The notes below the pieces were generated by a model that had not been told where the DNA came from, did no database searches, and saw nothing but the letters and a program-made list of their open reading frames with translations. DNA of 19,419 nucleotides from GCA-2723085 sp042093455. Its GTDB lineage: Bacteria > Bacteroidota > Bacteroidia > Flavobacteriales_D > Parvicellaceae. This document shows positions 7,413 to 12,644 of the stretch, piece after piece. The translations under genes and the position numbers were made by a program. The DNA lies in the NCBI GenBank assembly GCA_042093455.1, contig JBELEU010000021.1, positions 1-19,419 of the forward strand, in the 5' to 3' direction. Position 1 is the stretch's first letter, and each line of letters starts with the position of its first letter.

Positions 7413-7799
7413 ATGTCTGTAATTAATAAACTAGGAAGAAGAAAAGCATCTGTTGCTAGAGTTTACCTGAAAGAAGGTAAAGGAAAAATAACAATCAATA
7501 AAAGAGATCATAAAGAGTATTTTACTACTGATGTACTTCAGTATAAGGTATTTCAACCTTTTGATTTAACTGATACAAGAGGTAAGTATGATGCTACCAT
7601 TAATGTAAATGGTGGAGGAACTACCGGCCAAGTTGAAGCAATAAGACTAGGTATCTCTAGAGCTTTAGTTGATATTAACCCAGACTACAAACCATTGCTT
7701 AAAGCAGAAGGTTTGATGACTAGAGATCCAAGAATGGTTGAAAGGAAAAAACCAGGTCAACCAAAAGCAAGAAAGAAATTTCAATTTAGCAAAAGATAA
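7413..7799 (+). CDS. rpsI: Ribosomal protein uS9
   Basis: Small-subunit protein uS9 has a basic C-terminal tail that reaches the P-site tRNA. The 128 residues show the family features: N-terminal GRRKASVARVYL, central NVNGGGTTGQVEAIRLGISRAL, and the conserved GLMTRDPRMVERKKPGQPKARKKFQFSKR end with the terminal Lys-Arg. It lies 6 bp behind rplM and is co-transcribed with it. The downstream 115 bp before rpsB contain short inverted repeats but no clear terminator, so transcription probably continues into rpsB. Confidence 0.98.
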   Translation: MSVINKLGRRKASVARVYLKEGKGKITINKRDHKEYFTTDVLQYKVFQPFDLTDTRGKYDATINVNGGGTTGQVEAIRLGISRALVDINPDYKPLLKAEGLMTRDPRMVERKKPGQPKARKKFQFSKR

Positions 7800-7810
7800 T
7801 TTTACAAAAG

Positions 7811-7892
7811 AACGTCTTTATAAACGTTGTTTAGTATCTAAGATTTATAGATCGATAGTCGCTACTGTGAATCTGCTGAAAAACAAACAGTA
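7811..7892 (+). promoter_or_regulatory. Possible structured leader of rpsB
   Basis: The 115-bp gap between rpsI and rpsB holds three successive perfect short inverted repeats: AACGT/ACGTT (7811-7815 with 7824-7828), ATCTA/TAGAT (7836-7840 with 7848-7852) and TACTGT/ACAGTA (7863-7868 with 7887-7892). The last closes 23 bp before the rpsB ATG. uS2 is known to autoregulate rpsB-tsf in other bacteria, so a protein-binding leader here is plausible. Stems of 5-6 bp can arise by chance in AT-rich DNA, and I cannot match this to a known RNA family. Confidence 0.3.
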
Positions 7893-7914
7893 AAAAGAAA
7901 GTAAACTAAAAAAA

Positions 7915-8703
7915 ATGGCAAAAGTAACCTTTGAAGAAATGTTAAATGCGGGAGTGCATTTTGGACATTTAAGAAGAAAGTGGAATCCTGCAATGGCTCC
8001 TTATATCTTTGATGAAAAGAAAGGAATTCACGTAATTGATTTAAATAAAACAATCCAAAAAGCAGATGAAGCTTCTGATGCAATGCGTCAAATAGCTAAA
8101 TCTGGAAGAAAAATTCTTTTTGTTGCTACTAAAAAGCAAGCACAAGAAATTGTTGAAAAGAAAGTAGGTGAAGTAAACATGCCTTTCATCACTGAAAGAT
8201 GGCCGGGGGGAATGTTAACAAACTTTAAAACTACTAGAAAAACTGTAAGAAAAATGTCATCTATTGATAAGATGATGAAAGACGGTACTGCTGAGACAAT
8301 CTCTAAAAGAGAAAGACTTCAGCTTTCAAGACAAAGAGAAAAAATGGGTAAAGTATTTGGTAGTATTTCAGATATGAACAGACTTCCAGCTGCCATTTTT
8401 ATAGTTGACATTAAGAAAGAGCACATCGCTCTTGCTGAAGCAAGAAATTTAAATATTCCAGTTTTTGCAATGGTTGACACTAACTCTAGTCCGAAAAATA
8501 TTGATTTTGTAATTCCTTCAAATGACGATGCAACTAAATCTATCGAACTTATCGTTGGTTTAATGTGTGAGGCTGTAAAAGAAGGTCTTGGTGAAAGAAA
8601 AGCATCTAAAGATAAGATTGCTAATGAAAAAATAGAAGCAGAAGCTGCTGAAAAGGCAAAGGCTGAAGCTGCTGAAGAAAAAAGTGCTACTGCTGCAGAA
8701 TAA
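7915..8703 (+). CDS. rpsB: Ribosomal protein uS2
   Basis: Small-subunit protein uS2 joins late in 30S assembly and bridges to bS1. The 262 residues begin with the family pattern EEMLNAGVHFGHLRRKWNPAM and contain GRKILFVATKKQAQ, FITERWPGGMLTNF and the FAMVDTNSSPKNIDFVIPSNDDA segment. The C-terminal 30 or so residues are an Ala/Glu/Lys-rich low-complexity tail (EAEAAEKAKAEAAEE), which varies widely in this family. It heads the conserved rpsB-tsf pair, with tsf 24 bp downstream. Confidence 0.98.
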   Translation: MAKVTFEEMLNAGVHFGHLRRKWNPAMAPYIFDEKKGIHVIDLNKTIQKADEASDAMRQIAKSGRKILFVATKKQAQEIVEKKVGEVNMPFITERWPGGMLTNFKTTRKTVRKMSSIDKMMKDGTAETISKRERLQLSRQREKMGKVFGSISDMNRLPAAIFIVDIKKEHIALAEARNLNIPVFAMVDTNSSPKNIDFVIPSNDDATKSIELIVGLMCEAVKEGLGERKASKDKIANEKIEAEAAEKAKAEAAEEKSATAAE

Positions 8704-8727
8704 TATTTAATCTATAATTTTTAAGTA

Positions 8728-9552
8728 ATGGGAATAACAGCTAAAGAAGTTAACGAGCTCAGAAAAAAGACTGGTGCTGGTATGATGGATTGTAAAAAAG
8801 CTCTTCAAGAGTCTGATGGTAATTTAGAATCAGCTATTGATTTTTTAAGAAAAAAAGGTCAAAAAATTGCAGCTAAAAGAGGTGATAGAGATGCAACTGA
8901 AGGATTAGTTATAGCTAAATCAACTGATGATGGTTCAACTGGTTTTTTAATGTGTTTGAACTGTGAAACTGATTTTGTTGCAAAAAACAATGATTTTAGC
9001 ACTTTAGCTAATACTATTTTAGACTTAGCTATTTCCTCAAATGTTAATACTAAAGATGAACTATTGCAATTGAGTTTTTCTGATTCATTTAATGTTGGAG
9101 AAAAGATTACTGAGCAAAGTGGAGTTATTGGTGAAAAAATAGAAATTTCTTCTTATGAAAAAATTTCTGCTGTAAGAGTTATCTCTTATAATCATCCTGG
9201 TAATCAAATTGCATCTTTGGTTGGTTTAACTGTTGATGCAGAAGATGAGGGTAAGCAAGTTGCAATGCAAGTAGCAGCTATGAATCCAATTGCCTTAGAT
9301 CAAAATTCTGTTTCACAAGATGTAATCGAAAGAGAAATGGAAGTAGGTAAGGAATTAGCTATCCAAGAGGGAAAACCTGCAGAAATGGCTGAGAAAATTG
9401 CAAAAGGAAGATTAAATAAATTCTTTAAAGAGACTACATTGTTAAATCAAGCTTTTATAAGAGACAACAAAAAGTCGGTTCAACAGTTTTTAAAGGATAC
9501 TAATCCAGATCTTACTGTTACAGATTTTAAAAGATATTCCTTATCCATTTAA
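8728..9552 (+). CDS. tsf: Elongation factor Ts
   Basis: EF-Ts exchanges GDP for GTP on EF-Tu. The 274 residues open with the UBA-like N-terminal domain (ITAKEVNELRKKTGAGMMDC, KKALQESDGNLESAIDFLRKKG) and carry the core motif CETDFVAKN around residue 78, whose TDFV contacts the EF-Tu G domain in family structures. The core then has the expected two subdomains, with a coiled-coil-like segment near residues 185-225, and length is normal. It follows rpsB by 24 bp and is followed by a strong intrinsic terminator 18 bp after its stop, which ends or attenuates the ribosomal part of the operon. Confidence 0.98.
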   Translation: MGITAKEVNELRKKTGAGMMDCKKALQESDGNLESAIDFLRKKGQKIAAKRGDRDATEGLVIAKSTDDGSTGFLMCLNCETDFVAKNNDFSTLANTILDLAISSNVNTKDELLQLSFSDSFNVGEKITEQSGVIGEKIEISSYEKISAVRVISYNHPGNQIASLVGLTVDAEDEGKQVAMQVAAMNPIALDQNSVSQDVIEREMEVGKELAIQEGKPAEMAEKIAKGRLNKFFKETTLLNQAFIRDNKKSVQQFLKDTNPDLTVTDFKRYSLSI

Positions 9553-9570
9553 AATAACTTAATTATATTT

Positions 9571-9596
9571 AGAGAGCTTTTAGCTCTCTTTTTTTT
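9571..9596 (+). terminator. Intrinsic terminator after tsf
   Basis: A perfect 8-bp stem, AGAGAGCT (9571-9578) and AGCTCTCT (9582-9589), closes a TTT loop and runs straight into a T tract to 9596. This is a textbook Rho-independent terminator on the plus strand. It lies only 15 bp before the pyrH ATG, so pyrH-frr must be served either by readthrough or by a promoter overlapping this region. Confidence 0.88.
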
Positions 9597-9611
9597 GCAA
9601 AAATTTTTAAA

Positions 9612-10316
9612 ATGAAGTACAAAAGAATTCTTCTTAAACTTAGCGGTGAAGCCCTAATGGGGCAAAAACAATTTGGTATAGACAACAATAGACTAGTTCA
9701 ATATGCCAATGAGATCAAAGAAATTTCCGATTCGGGAGTTGAAATTGGGATTGTAATCGGTGGAGGAAATATTTTTAGAGGGGTTCAGGCAGAACGAGGA
9801 GGAATGGAAAGAACTCAAGGAGATTACATGGGTATGTTAGCAACAATGATTAATAGTATGGCTTTACAAGCCGCCCTGGAGTCTGTTGGTGTTGATACTA
9901 GACTTCAATCAGCTATTGAAATGAAACAAATTTCAGAACCATTCATTAAAAGAAGAGCTGTAAGACACCTTGAGAAAGGTAGAATTGTGATTTTTGGTGC
10001 TGGTACAGGAAACCCTTATTTCACAACTGATTCAGCAGCGTCTCTAAGAGCGATTGAAATTGATGCCGATGTGATTTTAAAAGGAACAAGGGTTGATGGT
10101 ATTTATACAAGCGATCCTGAAAAAGATTCATCTGCTACTAAGTACGATTCTTTGTCATTTGATGAGGTTTATGATTTAAAGCTAAATGTAATGGATATGA
10201 CAGCATTTACTTTATGCAGAGAAAATAATGTTCCTATAATTGTTTTTAATATGAACGAATCAGGAAATTTGAATAAAGTTATTAAGGGTGATAAAATTGG
10301 CACATTAGTAGCTTAA
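9612..10316 (+). CDS. pyrH: UMP kinase
   Basis: PyrH phosphorylates UMP to UDP with ATP, the committed step to UTP and CTP, and is a hexameric amino-acid-kinase-fold enzyme in bacteria. The 234 residues show RILLKLSGEALMG at the N-terminus, the GIVIGGGNIFRG phosphate-binding loop, GTGNPYFTTDSAASLRAIE (nucleotide site), and KGTRVDGIYTSDP near residue 158. Length and motifs are normal. It lies between tsf and frr in the widespread rpsB-tsf-pyrH-frr order but is cut off from tsf by an intrinsic terminator. No separate promoter matching the phylum consensus could be found in the short gap. Confidence 0.97.
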   Translation: MKYKRILLKLSGEALMGQKQFGIDNNRLVQYANEIKEISDSGVEIGIVIGGGNIFRGVQAERGGMERTQGDYMGMLATMINSMALQAALESVGVDTRLQSAIEMKQISEPFIKRRAVRHLEKGRIVIFGAGTGNPYFTTDSAASLRAIEIDADVILKGTRVDGIYTSDPEKDSSATKYDSLSFDEVYDLKLNVMDMTAFTLCRENNVPIIVFNMNESGNLNKVIKGDKIGTLVA

Positions 10317-10329
10317 AAAATAAAAAATT

Positions 10330-10893
10330 ATGTCCGAAGAAGTTGATATGATTCTTGAAGAATCAACAGAGGGAATGCAAAAAGCAATAACCCATTTAAA
10401 TCAAGAGCTTAGTAAAGTTAGGGCTGGTCGTGCTAATCCATCTATGTTAGATACTGTAAGGGTAGATTATTACGGTTCTCCAACCCCTTTATCTCAAGTT
10501 GCTAATGTTAGCACTTTAGATTCACGTACTTTAACTGTACAGCCTTGGGAAAAGTCATTGTTAGATGAAATATCAAAAGCTATAGTTAACGCAAACCTTG
10601 GTCTTAATCCTCAAAGTAATGGCGAGTTAATTATTATTTCTGTTCCTGTGCTAACTGAAGATAGAAGAAAAGATTTAGTAAAAAAAGCAAAGGCCGAAGG
10701 TGAACACGCCAAAGTAGGTGTTAGATCACAACGAAAAGATGCCAATGATATGGTTAAAAGTTTGAAAGAGGATGGCTTTGGAGAAGATGCCATAAAAGAT
10801 GCTGAATTAGAAGTTCAGAATCTTACAAATAAGTACATTACAAAAATTGATGAATTAGTTTCTATTAAAGAATCTGATATCATGAAAGTATAA
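10330..10893 (+). CDS. frr: Ribosome recycling factor
   Basis: RRF splits post-termination ribosomes together with EF-G. The 187 residues begin with an acidic stretch (MSEEVDMILEES), then the signature HLNQELSKVRAGRANPSMLD with the conserved Arg pair. YYGSPTPLSQVANV follows, then VQPWEKSLLDEISKAI and the second long helix with TEDRRKDLVKKAKAEGEHAKV. Size and order are standard. It follows pyrH by 13 bp and is the last gene of the translation block; no hairpin terminator is evident before the next promoter. Confidence 0.98.
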   Translation: MSEEVDMILEESTEGMQKAITHLNQELSKVRAGRANPSMLDTVRVDYYGSPTPLSQVANVSTLDSRTLTVQPWEKSLLDEISKAIVNANLGLNPQSNGELIIISVPVLTEDRRKDLVKKAKAEGEHAKVGVRSQRKDANDMVKSLKEDGFGEDAIKDAELEVQNLTNKYITKIDELVSIKESDIMKV

Positions 10894-10907
10894 TTTTTAT
10901 CTCAAAA

Positions 10908-10939
10908 TTTGGTTTTTAGGAAAAATATTTACAGATTTG
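10908..10939 (+). promoter_or_regulatory. Candidate promoter of the repeat lipoprotein gene
   Basis: TTTG (10908-10911), 20 bp, then CAGATTTG (10932-10939) matches the TTTG-N20-TAnnTTTG arrangement with one mismatch at the first base of the -7 box. The predicted transcription start is about 30 bp before the ATG at 10977. The spacing is identical to that of the rplM promoter. It suggests this gene is transcribed independently of frr. Confidence 0.45.
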
Positions 10940-10976
10940 AGTGTATACAATTAATATTAATTAAAATATAAAAAAA

Positions 10977-11479
10977 ATGAAAAAATTTTGGATATTACCA
11001 ATTGCAGCCATGATGAGTGTTGCATGTGGAGGTGGAGCAGATGATGCTGCTTCAGCTATGGACGCAGCTGCTGCTGAAATGGAAGCTGCTATGGAAGCTG
11101 TTTCTGATCATTCAGGACATGATCATGGAGATGCTATGGACGCTGCTGAAGATGCAATNNNNNNNNNNNNNNNNNNNNNNNNNNNNNNNNNNNNNNNNNN
11201 NNNNNNNNNNNNNNNNNNNNNNNNNNNNNNNNNNNNNNNNNNNNNNNNNNNNNNNNNNCTGATCATTCAGGACATGATCATGGAGATGCTATGGACGCTG
11301 CTGAAGATGCAATGGAAGATGCAATGGAAGATGCAAACGCTGCAATGGAAGATGCAATGGAAGATGCAATGGAAGATGCTGAAGCTATTATGGGAGATGC
11401 AATGGGAGATGCTGAAGCTCAGATGGAAGCTGCTCAAGCTGCTGCAAAAGCTGCCATGGAAGCTGCTATGGGAAATTAA
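10977..11479 (+). CDS. Predicted lipoprotein with His patch and Ala-Met-Glu-Asp repeats, split by assembly gap
   Basis: The start MKKFWILPIAAMMSVACGGG is a short signal peptide ending in a lipobox-like MSVAC, so C17 is the likely lipidated residue. GGGADD follows, with acidic residues where Bacteroidota surface-export signals can lie (weak inference). Then comes Ala/Met/Glu helix-forming sequence, a His-rich patch DHSGHDHGD (H45, H48, H50), and tandem AMED tetrapeptides. A 100-N gap interrupts the gene and the post-gap sequence is in another frame. The 55 bp on each side of the gap are identical. Removing one copy and the Ns gives a single 115-residue frame ending in EAAMGN at 11479. The apparent frame running to 11504 is an artefact of the arbitrary N count. 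I do not recognise the family. Met/His content hints at metal binding, but this is speculation. Confidence 0.7.
11104..11158 (+). repeat. 55-bp direct repeat, copy 1 (left gap edge)
   Basis: This sequence ends exactly at the N run and is identical, base for base, to 11259-11313. It encodes SDHSGHDHGDAMDAAEDAM. Most likely it is the shared end of two contigs that a scaffolder did not merge. A true tandem copy is the alternative. Confidence 0.9.
11159..11258. other. Assembly gap (100 N)
   Basis: Exactly 100 Ns, the customary placeholder for a gap of unknown length. It lies inside the low-complexity part of the lipoprotein gene, and flanking identity suggests the real missing length may be zero or negative. 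Confidence 0.99.
11259..11313 (+). repeat. 55-bp direct repeat, copy 2 (right gap edge)
   Basis: It begins immediately after the N run and is identical to 11104-11158. The sequence continues into the 12-nt repeat array, whereas copy 1 is cut at the gap. Confidence 0.9.
11306..11374 (+). repeat. 12-nt tandem repeat GATGCAATGGAA
   Basis: Units encoding Asp-Ala-Met-Glu occur at 11306-11317, 11318-11329, 11351-11362 and 11363-11374. A variant with an inserted AACGCTGCA (Asn-Ala-Ala) lies at 11330-11350. The unit is a whole number of codons, so copy-number changes keep the frame. This repeat probably caused the neighbouring assembly break. Confidence 0.9.
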
Positions 11480-11502
11480 TATTGCCCTTAAATTAAATTA
11501 TT

Positions 11503-11528
11503 AAAGCCCTTTGATAAGGGCTTTTTTT
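11503..11528 (+). terminator. Intrinsic terminator after the lipoprotein gene
   Basis: A perfect 9-bp stem, AAAGCCCTT (11503-11511) and AAGGGCTTT (11516-11524), around a TGAT loop is followed by T residues to 11528. It terminates the plus-strand lipoprotein gene. On the minus strand it lies just past the radical SAM stop, but only three Ts follow there, so it is weaker in that direction. Confidence 0.88.
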
Positions 11529-12543
11529 ATGCCCAAACTTTTGACCCTTCTGAACAGTTTTTACATATTTCGATTTCTTTTCTTCCATTTAGAATCAATC
11601 CTCTAAATTTATTATAGGCTTTACTTTTCCAAATAGTTTTGAATTTTTCTGTTTTCAGATTGCCAATTTTATTTATTGCATCTTTATCAAAACAGCATGG
11701 AACAACTTCTGCATTTACAGTAACTACAGCACTACTCCACATTCTCCAACAATGGTTATACAATTTGTTTTTTAGTACATATTTTCCATGTTTATTCAAT
11801 TTGTATCGGCTGTATTTTCCGTTGTTTGGCATAAGGGAGTTTCCATTTTCAAATTCATAAAATTGTGCAGTTTTTATTCTCAGCTCATTTACGCCCAAGT
11901 TGTTACTGAGGGATTTAATTTCTTCAATTAAATGCTCATTGGTCTTAACAACTAAAAATTGAAAAATGATATGCGGGGTATGACTATTTAATTTCTTTTT
12001 CCAGTTTATTATATTCTCAGTTCCAGTTATAACTTTTGAAAAGTCACCATTTTTTCGGTAATTTTCATATGATTTTTGATCAACTCCGTCAATAGAAATT
12101 ATTAATCTTTGTAGTCCAGATTCAATAGTTTTTTTGCAATTTTCATCTGTTAAAAAGTGTCCGTTAGTAGATGTAGAACTATATATATTATTTGAATTAG
12201 CATAATTAATCATTTCAAATAAATTACGATTTATAAATGGTTCACCTTGGAAATAATAATTTATATACGTTAAGTTATTTTTTAATTCATCAATGATTTT
12301 TTTGTTAAGATCAGGATTTAAATTTCCAGTTTTTCTAGAGAATTGTTTTAATCCACTTGGACATTCTGGACAACCTAAGTTACAGGCTGTAGTAGGTTCA
12401 ATGCTCAAAGCAAAAGGTGTACCCAGAATAAGTGGGTTTTTAGTTATTCTTGAAAAAATAAAACTGACATAAAGTTTAAATATATTGATTAATCTACTGA
12501 ATGTAAATGCTCTAAATAGCTGTATGTTATCCTTTATGTACAT
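11527..12543 (-). CDS. Radical SAM protein with SPASM-type C-terminus
   Basis: This 338-residue protein has the radical SAM cluster motif CNLGCPEC (C54, C58, C61) after EPTTA. It also has a glycine-containing GEPF motif near residue 100, STSTNGHFLTDE, and IISIDG typical of the TIM-barrel core. C-terminal cysteines C265, C283, C284, C327 and C330 form a SPASM/twitch-like auxiliary Fe-S region. SPASM members often modify peptides or enzymes, but no short precursor peptide is visible nearby. The EPTT-CNLxCPECPSG opening resembles a family I associate with Bacteroidota, function unknown. It is an apparent single-gene unit, convergent with the repeat lipoprotein and divergent from the RND transporter gene. 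The substrate cannot be inferred. Confidence 0.88.
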   Translation of the reverse strand: MYIKDNIQLFRAFTFSRLINIFKLYVSFIFSRITKNPLILGTPFALSIEPTTACNLGCPECPSGLKQFSRKTGNLNPDLNKKIIDELKNNLTYINYYFQGEPFINRNLFEMINYANSNNIYSSTSTNGHFLTDENCKKTIESGLQRLIISIDGVDQKSYENYRKNGDFSKVITGTENIINWKKKLNSHTPHIIFQFLVVKTNEHLIEEIKSLSNNLGVNELRIKTAQFYEFENGNSLMPNNGKYSRYKLNKHGKYVLKNKLYNHCWRMWSSAVVTVNAEVVPCCFDKDAINKIGNLKTEKFKTIWKSKAYNKFRGLILNGRKEIEICKNCSEGSKVWA

Positions 12544-12603
12544 TTAATACAATTATAAGCACTAATTTAGTAAAAGCTTTATTCTTTGACTTTAATTATT
12601 TAA

Positions 12604-12611
12604 TACCTTTG
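12604..12611 (+). promoter_or_regulatory. Candidate -7 element for the RND-rmlA operon
   Basis: TACCTTTG is a perfect TAnnTTTG match 33 bp before the ATG at 12645. The nearest upstream TTTG (12585-12588) is 15 bp away, shorter than the usual 17-23 bp, so the -33 part is uncertain. It lies in the 101-bp gap between the divergent radical SAM and transporter genes. Confidence 0.4.
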
Positions 12612-12644
12612 GTCAAATAATTAATATTAGGTTCATATAAATAA

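Noticed and set aside
7826..7855. TTG followed about 18 bp later by TAGATCGA as an rpsB promoter
   Set aside because: The downstream box matches only the TA of TAnnTTTG. Readthrough from rplM-rpsI is a simpler explanation.
11159..11258. Reading the two lipoprotein halves as a pseudogene or frameshift
   Set aside because: The frame difference comes from a placeholder gap and duplicated contig ends, so there is no evidence of a real disruption.
11017..11504. Two reading frames that run through the N gap (one from 11017, one extending to 11504)
   Set aside because: They depend on the arbitrary 100-N length or on the wrong frame of the repeat. The 115-residue frame obtained by collapsing the duplicated flank has a lipobox and a uniform composition and ends at 11479 just before a terminator.
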